Source of the DNA: CBDDLD01 sp965230605
GTDB taxonomy: Bacteria; Bacteroidota; Bacteroidia; Flavobacteriales; Flavobacteriaceae
DNA length: 64,000 bases
NCBI GenBank assembly: GCA_965230605.1
Contig: CBDDLD010000004.1
Span: 2,170,001-2,234,000, forward strand
Direction of reading: 5' to 3'
The first letter of the stretch is position 1; each line of letters begins with the position of its first letter. The notes beneath the pieces are model-generated. The model did not search any database and was not told where the DNA came from. It saw nothing but the letters and a program-made list of their open reading frames with translations. Below are positions 41,837-50,011 of the stretch, one piece after another. The position numbers and the translations under genes are program-made.

Positions 41837-42286
41837 TTAGACTAATCCATTATCGGCGAAACTGAAATAATCGCCATTTGGGGTAATGATGATATGGTCT
41901 AAAACCTTGACATCAAATAAGGCTGTAGCTTTGTTTATTTTTCTTGTAAGTTGTTTATCGGAACTACTAGGCTTTAAAGTTCCGCTAGGGTGGTTATGAG
42001 TTAAAATAATGGCTACGGATAACGATTTTATTATAACTGCCAATAGTAAACGTAAATCTACTAATGTACCCGTAATGCCACCTTTAGAAAGTTCAACAAT
42101 ACCTTTTACTTTATTAGCATTATTGAGTAACAAAACCTTAAATGTCTCGTGAACTTCAATAGTATTTTTATCCCAATTTTCATATATAAAATGTGCTGTA
42201 TCAAATGAGCTACTTAGTTTTTGCCAATCCTTTGCCAAAATGCCCCCTTTGTAAGTAATCTTTATTTCGTTAACTTGTGCTTTCAT
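41837..42286 (-). CDS. radC: RadC-like JAB-domain protein
   Basis: A 149-residue protein made of the JAB/MPN domain only, without the N-terminal helix-hairpin-helix part of chromosomal RadC. The metal site motif LTHNHPSGTLKPSSSDKQLT (HxH...SxxD) is complete. Such short RadC proteins are standard in ICEs and plasmids, possibly acting on ubiquitin-like or DNA-processing substrates; the role is not established despite the name. It follows ssb after a terminator and precedes the IS-interrupted gene. Confidence 0.9.
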   Translation of the reverse strand: MKAQVNEIKITYKGGILAKDWQKLSSSFDTAHFIYENWDKNTIEVHETFKVLLLNNANKVKGIVELSKGGITGTLVDLRLLLAVIIKSLSVAIILTHNHPSGTLKPSSSDKQLTRKINKATALFDVKVLDHIIITPNGDYFSFADNGLV

Positions 42287-42314
42287 TGTTTTTCACTTTA
42301 GATTAATAATGAAA

Positions 42315-42347
42315 AAGAGGGCGTTACTTTTGTCGGTGCGCCCTCTT
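42315..42347 (-). terminator. terminator after ssb
   Basis: AAGAGGGCG (42315-42323) and CGCCCTCTT (42339-42347) form a perfect 9-bp GC-rich stem with a 15-base loop; the A run on the left provides a U tail on the minus strand. radC is therefore probably read from its own promoter or by read-through. Confidence 0.7.
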
Positions 42348-42375
42348 CTATGTTTAAAATTTGACTAAGATTAGG

Positions 42376-42876
42376 CTACTTTATCAGCATTTTTTTTGCT
42401 GTAGCCCTCCTTCTCGTCCGTTGCGTTTTGCCCTCCTTAGCTTCTTTCTTATCATCACTGACAAGCTTTTCAACCAAAGATGTATTACCCCCGTTTACTT
42501 CATCAGATTTCACTTCGATTTCATTAACGGGTGTCGCTTCATTTTTAGAACCCAATAGCAAAATTTCACTTGCCACGATTTCGGTTACATAGCATTTAAC
42601 ACCCATTTCATTGGTATAGCTTCTAGAAATCAATTTACCTTCAATTGCAATCTCTTTTCCTTTGTGGGTGTATTGCTCTATGATGTCCGCTTTCTTATCC
42701 CAAGCGACTACATAATGCCATTGGGTAGACTGCACTTTTTCACCTTGCGCATTTCGGTAATACTCATTTGTCGCCATAGAAAAACGTACTACTTTATTAC
42801 CGCTTTCTAGGTTCGTGATTTTTGGCTCATTGCCAATGTTTCCGATTAACTGAACTTTGTTTTTTAATGTACTCAT
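42376..42876 (-). CDS. ssb: single-stranded DNA-binding protein
   Basis: A 166-residue SSB. The OB fold is normal: LKNKVQLIGNIGNEPKI, GNKVVRFSMATNEYY, TQWHYVVAWDKKADII and KGKEIAIEGKLISRSYTN. The C-terminal tail is unusual: it is acidic up to DDKKEAKEG, then ends in a basic stretch (TQRTRRRATAKKMLIK) in place of the usual acidic DDIPF-type tip that binds partner proteins. It should cover the transferred strand during conjugation. It has its own terminator and is preceded by a small basic frame. Confidence 0.9.
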   Translation of the reverse strand: MSTLKNKVQLIGNIGNEPKITNLESGNKVVRFSMATNEYYRNAQGEKVQSTQWHYVVAWDKKADIIEQYTHKGKEIAIEGKLISRSYTNEMGVKCYVTEIVASEILLLGSKNEATPVNEIEVKSDEVNGGNTSLVEKLVSDDKKEAKEGKTQRTRRRATAKKMLIK

Positions 42877-42917
42877 AACTTAAAAATTTAAAATATTACT
42901 ATTTGATTTTGCCTTTT

Positions 42918-43052
42918 TCATAAGGCGTTTAAAACTGATTTACTTATTATATCCAGAGCGTTTTCCTTTTTTTGATTTTTTAACTTTTGTATCGCTTCCG
43001 TTTTATTTTTTCTGTATGATTTCATCGTTTTTGTTTTTGATTTACTTCCCAT
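42918..43052 (-). CDS. possible small basic protein upstream of ssb
   Basis: A 44-codon frame starting ATG at 43052 (MGSKSKTKTMKSYRKNKTEA) and ending IISKSVLNAL. It is very rich in Lys, Ser and Asn and lies 41 bases before ssb on the same strand. The frame stays open a further 30 codons upstream without an ATG, so a longer protein with a different start cannot be excluded. The start sits inside the left arm of the long inverted repeat described at 43033. No homologue is recognised. Confidence 0.35.
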   Translation of the reverse strand: MGSKSKTKTMKSYRKNKTEAIQKLKNQKKENALDIISKSVLNAL

Positions 43053-43235
43053 AGAGCCGTCACTGTTACCTTTTTTTGATGCTGTTCTAGATTCAATGTT
43101 TATGCTATTTGGGACGTATAAATAAGAGCGAGGTACGAGCCTGGTTTATGCCGTAACACATAGCATAAATGTTGTTGTTTTGCTATCAATAAAAAGGTAA
43201 CGGTGGCGGAACTGGCCTACGAGTAAATCAAAAAC
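43033..43235. repeat. 203-base hyphenated inverted repeat
   Basis: Three blocks are mirrored with nearly equal spacing. GTTTTTGATTTACT (43033-43046) pairs with 43222-43235 (14 of 14). CCGTCACTGTTACCTTTTT (43057-43075) pairs with 43191-43209 (17 of 19). TTTATGCTAT (43099-43108) pairs with 43160-43169 (10 of 10). A 51-base loop remains. It lies between ssb and the metal genes. Confidence 0.65.
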
Positions 43236-43384
43236 GGGAATGGTGAAATTCAGAATCAATAGAAAGCGATATAAAATATACAAAGCGTATTCTCCTTTTC
43301 TAGGTGCTATTGGAAACCTCTATTAGAAATTATATCTATTGATTTTGCACTACAGTTGCATCAAAAACTTTTTATCTTTGCATT
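43053..43384. other. 332-base region between ssb side and metal cargo
   Basis: No convincing gene is seen on either strand apart from the possible extension of the small basic frame. The region holds most of the 203-base inverted repeat (to 43235), then an AT-rich stretch and, at its right end, the promoter box of the DUF6660-like gene (43373-43380). Confidence 0.6.
43373..43380 (+). promoter_or_regulatory. -7 promoter box of the metal operon
   Basis: TATCTTTG is an exact TAnnTTTG match only 4 bases before the GTG start at 43385. TTTG at 43344-43347 is 25 bases upstream, slightly long for a -33 box. Transcription would begin at or very near the start codon. Confidence 0.55.
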
Positions 43385-43699
43385 GTGAAATTTTTTGCAA
43401 TCATACTATCGTTTTATTTCTTGGCACTTCAAGTAGTGCCCTGTAATGATGATGTGACTGTTGTAGATGATTCTCAAACTATATCAGCAGTTGATTTTGA
43501 CGGTGACCACGACCAAGATTGCGAACTTTGTTCTCCGTTTTGCCATTGTCACTGCTGTCACGCCCACGCCATTTCCGCCTTTGATTTCTTCGCAGAAATG
43601 GAACATCAATTAGTTGATGGAAAGATTATTTCAAAAGAGTTGGGCATCTTTCAAGAAGTTTCACTTCGCATCTTGCAGCCTCCCCAAAGTATTGTCTAA
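43385..43699 (+). CDS. small Cys/His-rich exported protein (DUF6660-like)
   Basis: A 104-residue protein starting at GTG (MKFFAIILSFYFLALQVVPC) with a signal-like N-terminus. The centre is rich in Asp, Cys and His (DFDGDHDQDCELCSPFCHCH, then CCHAH), clearly suited to binding a soft or borderline metal such as zinc, copper or cobalt. Proteins of this pattern are regularly placed before a TonB-dependent receptor in Flavobacteriia, as here. The GTG lies almost on the predicted transcription start, so the mRNA may be leaderless. It probably acts as a periplasmic or surface metal chelator; this is inference. Confidence 0.75.
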   Translation: MKFFAIILSFYFLALQVVPCNDDVTVVDDSQTISAVDFDGDHDQDCELCSPFCHCHCCHAHAISAFDFFAEMEHQLVDGKIISKELGIFQEVSLRILQPPQSIV

Positions 43700-43759
43700 A
43701 CTTCTTAGCGATAAAGAAATCGCCATCCACATTATTTAGTCAATTTATTATAAATACAA

Positions 43760-45940
43760 ATGAATAAAAGTCTATTAAGCTATTGGCTTATGCTACTATT
43801 TTGTGCTTTTGGTTACGCACAAAATACGCTAGAAATAAAAATATTTTCAGAGAAAGAAAAAGAACCCTTGTTCGGGGCAACTATCTATATAGAAAGTCTC
43901 AACAAAGGAGCGACAACAAATTTTGACGGAATCGCTTTTGTTGAAGACCTCCCCAATGGGGAATATAACTTGCAAATTTCCTATTTAGGTTATGAAACAA
44001 TAGAAAAGAACATAACTGTTCCTTCAAAAGAAGCGTTAATCTTCTTTTTAAAAGAAGATGAAAATGCCCTTGATGAAGTAATCGTACAATCCTCAAGAAG
44101 TACAAGAACGGTCAGAAAAATTCCAACAAGAATAGAATTTATCGGGGCTGAGGAATTAGGTGAAAAAGCCATAATGAACCCAACCAATATTTCTATGGTG
44201 CTTCGAGAAAGTACGGGAATACAAATGCAACAAACCTCCTTGAGCAGTGCAAATACCAACATTAGAATACAAGGTTTGGATGGGCGTTATACGCAACTAT
44301 TGCGTGATGGTTTTCCCCTCTACAGTGGTTTTTCAAGTGGATTGAGTATTTTACAGATTCCACCATTAGATTTAAGGCAATTCGAAATCATCAAAGGTAG
44401 TTCGTCAACGTTATATGGCGGTGGTGCTATTGCAGGATTGGTCAATATGGTTTCAAAAACGCCCAACGAAGTACCAGCTTTGGATATTATGTTAACCCAA
44501 ACACAAGCCTTGGGAAGTACCGCCAATGTTTTCTATGGCGAACGAAGGGATAAATGGGGCTGGACACTGTACGGTTCAGGTCATTATCAAAAAGCGTATG
44601 ACCCAGAGGATGATGGTTTTAGTAATCTGCCACAGACTCAATCTATAAGCTTTAATCCGAAATTGTTTTATTATCCCTCGGATAATACCACTTTCTGGTT
44701 TGGAATCAATGGAACTTATGATGATAGAAAAGGGGGTGATATTACAAAAATTGAAGAAGGCGAAAATGGAATTCATCAATATACCGAAGAAAACCTATCC
44801 AAACGGGTAAGCACACAAGCCGTTTTTGAATCTCAATTAGATTCGGTTCAATCTATTTCGGTAAAGAACAGTATTGCCTTTTTTGATAGGAGTTTGGATA
44901 TACCAGATTTATCTTTTAAAGGCAGTCAATGGAACACCTTTACAGAAGCTGCTTACCAAAAGCAAGGAGTAAAAGCAGATTGGGTTTTAGGAGCAAACTT
45001 ATATTCTACAGTATTTAATGAACGAGAAAATCCTTTAGAACGCGACCAAAAGGACGTTACAGTTGGATTGTTTGCAAATAACATCAATGACCTTTCGGAA
45101 CAATGGATTCTTGAAACAGGACTGCGCACCGATTATGCTATTGGTTGGGGATTCTTTGCGCTGCCAAGAATTTCTCTTTTGTATAAATCCAACAACAACT
45201 TTTCTAGCAGACTTGGTGGTGGTTTGGGCTATAAAGTCCCCGATATTTTTACTGAGGAAGCGGAATTTATCAATTTTCGAAATGTTTTACAGATTGATAA
45301 AGATGCTTTGAAAGCGGAACGTTCTTATGGTCTTAATCTAGATTTTAACTATCAAACAAGATTGACCGATGAAATAGGTTTTTCCGTAAATCAATTGTTT
45401 TATCTAACTGCTATTAGAAATGGATTGCTACTTAATTCTATTGATGGGGATTTATTTCAGTTTGAAAATGCTTCTGGAGAAATTCTAAGTAAAGGGGCTG
45501 AGACCAATATCAAGTTTACCTATAAAGATTTTAGGTGGTTTTTGAATTACGCATTTATAGACACACGCCTAAATTATCTACCTGGCAATCCACAAAAACC
45601 ACTTACCGCAAAGCACAATGCAGGAAGTGTTTTGATGTATGAATCTGAAAAATGGCGTATAGGTTATGAAACCTTTTACACAGGAAAACAATTACTTTCA
45701 AACGGGTTTGAAACAACAGATTTCTTTACAATGGGCTTACTTGTAATGCGTAATTTTAAATGGGGAAGCACATTTGTAAATTTTGAGAACTTTACAGACC
45801 GAAGACAAAGTAGGTTTTCGCCTTTGGTACTGCCGCCGCACGAAAACCCTACCTTTCCAGAAATTTATGCGCCCACAGATGGTTTTATCTTTAGTGTAGG
45901 AATCATTTTAAAACCCTTTGGAAACGAAGACGACGATTAA
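43760..45940 (+). CDS. TonB-dependent receptor, probable metal or metallophore uptake
   Basis: A 726-residue outer-membrane receptor with signal peptide (LSYWLMLLFCAFGYAQ), a carboxypeptidase-like domain at about 20-95 (LFGATIYIESLNKGATTNFDG), a plug at about 118-225 (NIRIQGLDGRYTQLLRDGFPLYSG, GSSSTLYGGGAIAGLVNMVSKTP) and a barrel ending in aromatic residues. It is 60 bases after the Cys/His-rich gene and 2 bases before the Fur-type regulator, so all are one operon. The pairing with metal-exporting and sensing genes suggests a metal ligand. Confidence 0.9.
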   Translation: MNKSLLSYWLMLLFCAFGYAQNTLEIKIFSEKEKEPLFGATIYIESLNKGATTNFDGIAFVEDLPNGEYNLQISYLGYETIEKNITVPSKEALIFFLKEDENALDEVIVQSSRSTRTVRKIPTRIEFIGAEELGEKAIMNPTNISMVLRESTGIQMQQTSLSSANTNIRIQGLDGRYTQLLRDGFPLYSGFSSGLSILQIPPLDLRQFEIIKGSSSTLYGGGAIAGLVNMVSKTPNEVPALDIMLTQTQALGSTANVFYGERRDKWGWTLYGSGHYQKAYDPEDDGFSNLPQTQSISFNPKLFYYPSDNTTFWFGINGTYDDRKGGDITKIEEGENGIHQYTEENLSKRVSTQAVFESQLDSVQSISVKNSIAFFDRSLDIPDLSFKGSQWNTFTEAAYQKQGVKADWVLGANLYSTVFNERENPLERDQKDVTVGLFANNINDLSEQWILETGLRTDYAIGWGFFALPRISLLYKSNNNFSSRLGGGLGYKVPDIFTEEAEFINFRNVLQIDKDALKAERSYGLNLDFNYQTRLTDEIGFSVNQLFYLTAIRNGLLLNSIDGDLFQFENASGEILSKGAETNIKFTYKDFRWFLNYAFIDTRLNYLPGNPQKPLTAKHNAGSVLMYESEKWRIGYETFYTGKQLLSNGFETTDFFTMGLLVMRNFKWGSTFVNFENFTDRRQSRFSPLVLPPHENPTFPEIYAPTDGFIFSVGIILKPFGNEDDD

Positions 45941-45942
45941 TT

Positions 45943-46356
45943 ATGCAGACAATAGAAGAATTATTAGAATCAAAGGGAGTTCGGATAACGGCAATGCGCT
46001 TGCTGATATCCAAGTTCCTTGCAGGAAAAAAGGTGGCTGTTACTTTGAGTGATATAGAAAATGCTTTCGCGAAGGCAGATAGAACCACCCTTTATAGAAC
46101 TCTTAAAACATTTGAGGAAAAAGCAATTGTACATCAAATAGATGATGGCACTGGCATCACCAAATATGCGATGTGTGAAGAAGGTTGCAATTGTGAAATG
46201 GAACAAGATTTGCACCTTCATTTTCATTGTAACAATTGTGGAGAAACCGTGTGTTTAACGGAACATAAAATCCCACAAATAAAAGTCCCGGATGGTTTTG
46301 TTTCAGAAAATGTAAACTTGGTAGTAAAAGGTATTTGCGACAAATGCAGTGCCTAA
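45943..46356 (+). CDS. Fur-family metalloregulator
   Basis: A 137-residue Fur-family protein with the winged helix (VTLSDIENAFAKADRTTLYRTLKTFEEKAIVHQI) and a dimerization domain carrying two CxxC structural zinc pairs (CNNCGETVC and CDKCSA) and a His-rich sensing stretch (EGCNCEMEQDLHLHFHC). The sensing residues are closer to a Zur/Fur type than to PerR, but the metal cannot be fixed from sequence. It lies inside the receptor operon, 2 bases after it, and may regulate it from the promoter at 43373. Confidence 0.87.
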   Translation: MQTIEELLESKGVRITAMRLLISKFLAGKKVAVTLSDIENAFAKADRTTLYRTLKTFEEKAIVHQIDDGTGITKYAMCEEGCNCEMEQDLHLHFHCNNCGETVCLTEHKIPQIKVPDGFVSENVNLVVKGICDKCSA

Positions 46357-46406
46357 TAAATGCACTTCCATTGCACTGACCATTAAGCTACTTTTATCCG
46401 AAATAG

Positions 46407-46769
46407 ATGGATATGAAGTTTAATGTAAAAATCCCGAGACATCTAAAAGAAGCTTATAATTCAGAGTTAAATTGTTATAGACATTACCTTAATAAAAAGG
46501 AATATGATAATGCTTGGAATCATTTGGAGCGGAGTCATATAATAGGACAATCTTACCCGATAGAACATACCTATTCCCATTGGCTAATGCTAAAATTTGG
46601 ATTTAGACAAAAAGATATCAAAGAAGTTTTTGGACAAATAATAAGACTAGTTGTCGGAGGTTGGAAATCGTTTATTAATCACGTACCGCTTGGTAATACT
46701 GGTGGTGCAAACGTACCGCCATTAAAACGTATGCCTATTCCAGAGGATATTAAAGAATTGATTAGATGA
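46407..46769 (+). CDS. DUF3703-domain protein
   Basis: A 120-residue protein of the DUF3703 family: NSELNCYRHYLNKKEYDNAWNHLERSHIIGQSYPIEHTYSHWLMLKFGF with several His and an acidic pattern that could bind metal. Members are found next to heavy-metal ATPases and cation exporters, as here; the function is unknown. Its stop overlaps the start of the ATPase (ATGA), so the two are coupled. Confidence 0.85.
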   Translation: MDMKFNVKIPRHLKEAYNSELNCYRHYLNKKEYDNAWNHLERSHIIGQSYPIEHTYSHWLMLKFGFRQKDIKEVFGQIIRLVVGGWKSFINHVPLGNTGGANVPPLKRMPIPEDIKELIR

Positions 46770-48718
46770 AAAAAAAGAAAGTTAATTTAAGAGATTTAAA
46801 ACCAGATTCCGAAGAACATACTCACGATGATGGTCATAATCACGACCACGGAGATGGAAGTGCATTTAAAACATACATTCCTGCACTGATAAGCTTTGTG
46901 ATGCTAATTATTGGAATAGCATTAGATTATTTTGATGTTGCTTTTTTTAAGGATTGGGTTCGCATTATATGGTACAGTATTACCTATTTACCCGTAGGCT
47001 TTCCCGTGATAAAAGAAGGTTGGAAAAGTATTGTACAAGGAGATATCTTTACTGAATTTCTGTTAATGTCCATCGCCACAATCGGAGCATTTGTCATTAA
47101 GGAATATCCAGAAGGTGTCGCTGTAATGTTGTTTTATGCTGTTGGAGAACTATTCCAAAATGCAGCAGTCAACAGAGCAAAAGGAAATATCAAAGCATTA
47201 TTGGACGTCAGACCAAAAGAAGCCAATGTATTTCGTGAGGGTGATTACATAAGTTTATCACCAGAAGAGGTAAAGATTGGAGAAAAAATACAAGTCCGAG
47301 TAGGTGAAAAAATTCCGTTAGATGGTGTACTGTTATCCGAAAAGGCTTCATTGAATACGGCTGCCCTAACAGGAGAAAGCAAACCTGATTCGCTTTTAAA
47401 AGAATCCAAAGTATATGCAGGTAGTATCAATTTAGAAAGTGTCATTGAAGTTAAAGTCACCAATACCTTTGAAGATAGTTCTATAGCCAGAATATTGGAT
47501 TTGGTCCAAAATGCTACGGCACGTAAATCGAAGACAGAATTATTTATTAGACAATTTGCACGAATCTATACGCCCATTGTAGTGTTCTTGGCTATTGGAG
47601 TTACGTTTCTACCTTACTTTTTTGTTAATGATTATGTATTTAGAGATTGGCTGTATAGGGCATTGATTTTCTTAGTGATTTCTTGTCCTTGTGCATTGGT
47701 CATTTCTATTCCGTTGGGCTATTTCGGTGGATTGGGCGCAGCTTCAAAAAATGGCATATTATTTAAAGGTGCTTCATTTTTAGATGCAATGACCAAAATA
47801 AATACCTTGGTGATGGACAAAACAGGAACAGTTACCAAAGGTGTTTTCAAAATCAAGGAAATCAAATCTATAGGTTGGGAAGAACCTGAATTTATGAAAT
47901 ATTTAATGGCAATGGAAGAACAATCTACACATCCTATTGCAAAAGCCATTATGGAGTACAAAGAAAATGGAGATGACTATGACGCAAAAGAAGTCTCTGA
48001 AATTGCAGGTAAAGGCTTAAAAGGTATTGTAAACGGCAAAACAGTTTTAGTAGGAAATAAAGCATTGATGACTGCCAATACTATTGATGTTCCAAATGAG
48101 ACGGAACCTATAGTGGAATCGATAGTTTTAGTAGCAATCGATAATCAATTTGCGGGTTATGTGGTGATAGCGGACGAATTAAAAAAGGATGCTAAAGAAA
48201 CGATTACGGCATTGCACAATGTTGGTATCAAAAATATTATGATGCTTTCAGGCGATAAAGATTCTATTACTCAACAAGTCGCCAAAGAATTGAATATTGA
48301 AAAAGCCAAAGGTGGATTATTACCAGAGGATAAATTAAATGAGGTAGAAACGCTAAAACAAAACTCAGAAAACAAAGTGGCCTTTATTGGCGATGGTATT
48401 AATGATGCACCAGTTTTAGCAGCAAGTAACGTTGGTATCGCTATGGGTGGCTTAGGGAGTGATGTCGCTATTGAAACCGCAGATGTCATCATCCAAACAG
48501 ACCAGCCCTCAAAAGTGTTAAGAGCCATTAAAATAAGTCGTTCCACCCGTAAAATTGTATGGCAGAATATTATACTTGCCTTTGGAGTTAAAGCTATCGT
48601 GTTGATTTTAGGTGCAGGCGGTCTAGCTACAATGTGGGAAGCTGTTTTTGCTGATGTTGGAGTTGCTTTATTAGCTATTTTGAATGCTATACGATTACAA
48701 AGAATGAATTGGAATTAG
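46766..48718 (+). CDS. heavy-metal P1B-type ATPase (Zn/Cd/Co/Pb exporter)
   Basis: A 650-residue P1B ATPase. The N-terminal tail has a His/Asp-rich stretch (EEHTHDDGHNHDHGDGS) and no HMA domain. Core motifs are intact: CPC in SCPCALVIS (about residue 307), phosphorylation site DKTGT (Asp351), HP locus STHPIAKAI, and the hinge GDGINDAPVLA. The CPC site with C-terminal helices lacking the CopA-type pattern points to Zn2+/Cd2+/Pb2+ (ZntA-like) export. It is the last gene of the operon with DUF3703, to which its start is coupled. Substrate choice between Zn, Cd and Co is not decided by sequence. Confidence 0.92.
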   Translation: MKKKKVNLRDLKPDSEEHTHDDGHNHDHGDGSAFKTYIPALISFVMLIIGIALDYFDVAFFKDWVRIIWYSITYLPVGFPVIKEGWKSIVQGDIFTEFLLMSIATIGAFVIKEYPEGVAVMLFYAVGELFQNAAVNRAKGNIKALLDVRPKEANVFREGDYISLSPEEVKIGEKIQVRVGEKIPLDGVLLSEKASLNTAALTGESKPDSLLKESKVYAGSINLESVIEVKVTNTFEDSSIARILDLVQNATARKSKTELFIRQFARIYTPIVVFLAIGVTFLPYFFVNDYVFRDWLYRALIFLVISCPCALVISIPLGYFGGLGAASKNGILFKGASFLDAMTKINTLVMDKTGTVTKGVFKIKEIKSIGWEEPEFMKYLMAMEEQSTHPIAKAIMEYKENGDDYDAKEVSEIAGKGLKGIVNGKTVLVGNKALMTANTIDVPNETEPIVESIVLVAIDNQFAGYVVIADELKKDAKETITALHNVGIKNIMMLSGDKDSITQQVAKELNIEKAKGGLLPEDKLNEVETLKQNSENKVAFIGDGINDAPVLAASNVGIAMGGLGSDVAIETADVIIQTDQPSKVLRAIKISRSTRKIVWQNIILAFGVKAIVLILGAGGLATMWEAVFADVGVALLAILNAIRLQRMNWN

Positions 48719-48748
48719 TATATTCCTAAAAATTCATTCATTTATAAT

Positions 48749-49873
48749 ATGGCTAAAAATGAACCCGTAAAACAACACTACATACCACGTTCTTACCTTA
48801 AAAATTTTGGTGTGGAAGGTAAGAAAGGTAACTATTTTGTTGATGCTTATAGACTAGAAGATGATTTACTTCTAGAACAGATTAGTACTAAAAGTATTTG
48901 CTTCGAAAAAAATCTTTATACAATCCCAAATGCTGAGATTGATAGAAAATACGATTTAGAACATCACTATGCCGAACACGTTGATTCGGAATTTCCCAAG
49001 ATTTATAAACTACTTACCGATGAAAGTATCAAGGTGCTAACCCCTGAGCAAAAAAGGCAGATACTATACATTTGTCTTTCACTTTATTTTAGAACACCTA
49101 GGTTTCTTAATCATCAAAACGCATTTACCGACCAAATCTTAGATAGAATGCTATTGTACGCTAACGAAAAGGGTGATGTGAAATTTACATTTGAAGAAGA
49201 AAAGCACGAGTTTAATATCAAGGACATTGATAAGGTCAGATACGAATTTAAAGAGCGAAACAGGGTTAAATTTTTGGTGCAACATTTAGAAAAATGGAAA
49301 GAATTTGTAGATTTTAAATATGACTGTACTATAAATGTGCATAGAATCAATGATAAGAACGCACCATTGATAACTTGCGATAATCCCGTATCAATACGAG
49401 GTATGAAAACTACAAGATTCGAGGGCCTTTTTAATCCTAATTCAGTAATAACTTTGCCCTTAGACACCAGGTACTATTTAGAAATCTTCCCCAATAGTAT
49501 TGCCGATGGTCAAACCAGAATTCATAGAATGGTCCACGATAGAGATTACGTATTTACGACCAACGCCATAATCCAAAGTAATGCCGAGAAGTTGATAATT
49601 GGAAAACCAGGAACAATTGAAAGACATTTTGAAATTCAATCGAGCTATGAGGAAGGTGATAATGGCGAACAATTTGTAGAAAAGGCAAAATATAAATTGG
49701 AGCAAATGCAGAAATTCACTGAACTCTTTGAAAAAACAGGATTAACATCAGATGAAACAGTCACACAGCTAAAAAAAATGCTAAATCATAAATATTTTAA
49801 AAACGAAGACCAGCTAATACTAATGAAAAGGCTACTTATTGCTACGGGTCATTGGAATCGCAATTCGAAATAG
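48749..49873 (+). CDS. DUF4238-domain protein
   Basis: A 374-residue cytosolic protein with the DUF4238 start VKQHYIPRSYLKNFG and the later motif LITCDNPVSI. The family is widespread in accessory DNA and often near restriction or abortive-infection genes; its activity is not known to me. It lies 30 bases after the P-type ATPase but is not obviously a metal gene, so it may be an independent cargo gene. No promoter is recognised in the short gap. Confidence 0.8.
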   Translation: MAKNEPVKQHYIPRSYLKNFGVEGKKGNYFVDAYRLEDDLLLEQISTKSICFEKNLYTIPNAEIDRKYDLEHHYAEHVDSEFPKIYKLLTDESIKVLTPEQKRQILYICLSLYFRTPRFLNHQNAFTDQILDRMLLYANEKGDVKFTFEEEKHEFNIKDIDKVRYEFKERNRVKFLVQHLEKWKEFVDFKYDCTINVHRINDKNAPLITCDNPVSIRGMKTTRFEGLFNPNSVITLPLDTRYYLEIFPNSIADGQTRIHRMVHDRDYVFTTNAIIQSNAEKLIIGKPGTIERHFEIQSSYEEGDNGEQFVEKAKYKLEQMQKFTELFEKTGLTSDETVTQLKKMLNHKYFKNEDQLILMKRLLIATGHWNRNSK

Positions 49874-49954
49874 AAATATCATAATGCTTCCTTTCGATAC
49901 TGAAAACTGCAACTGAGGGCAAATCCAATTTACTTCATAGCTTATGTATTATAA

Positions 49955-49996
49955 TATTTAAGTATTTGCTTAAATAATTACGTATTTATATTTTTG
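49955..49996 (+). promoter_or_regulatory. ArsR operator and promoter of the merTP operon
   Basis: A perfect inverted repeat TATTTAAG/CTTAAATA (49955-49962 and 49969-49976) with a 6-base spacer is typical for an ArsR/SmtB operator. The spacer contains TTTG (49965-49968), and 20 bases on there is TATTTTTG (49989-49996), a full -33/-7 promoter. A repressor on the repeat would cover the -33 box. Confidence 0.8.
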
Positions 49997-50011
49997 CTCA
50001 AAATAAGTTGT

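Noticed and set aside
42911..42926. GCCTT/AAGGC hairpin at the end of the small basic frame as a terminator
   Set aside because: Stem of only 5 bp without a clear T run in the right direction.
46413..46769. Alternative start of DUF3703 at the second Met
   Set aside because: Both Met codons (46407 and 46413) are possible; the first was kept because nothing in the sequence favours the second.
49114..49467. 117-codon minus-strand frame opposite the DUF4238 gene
   Set aside because: Shadow of a clear gene; no start region or neighbours to support it.
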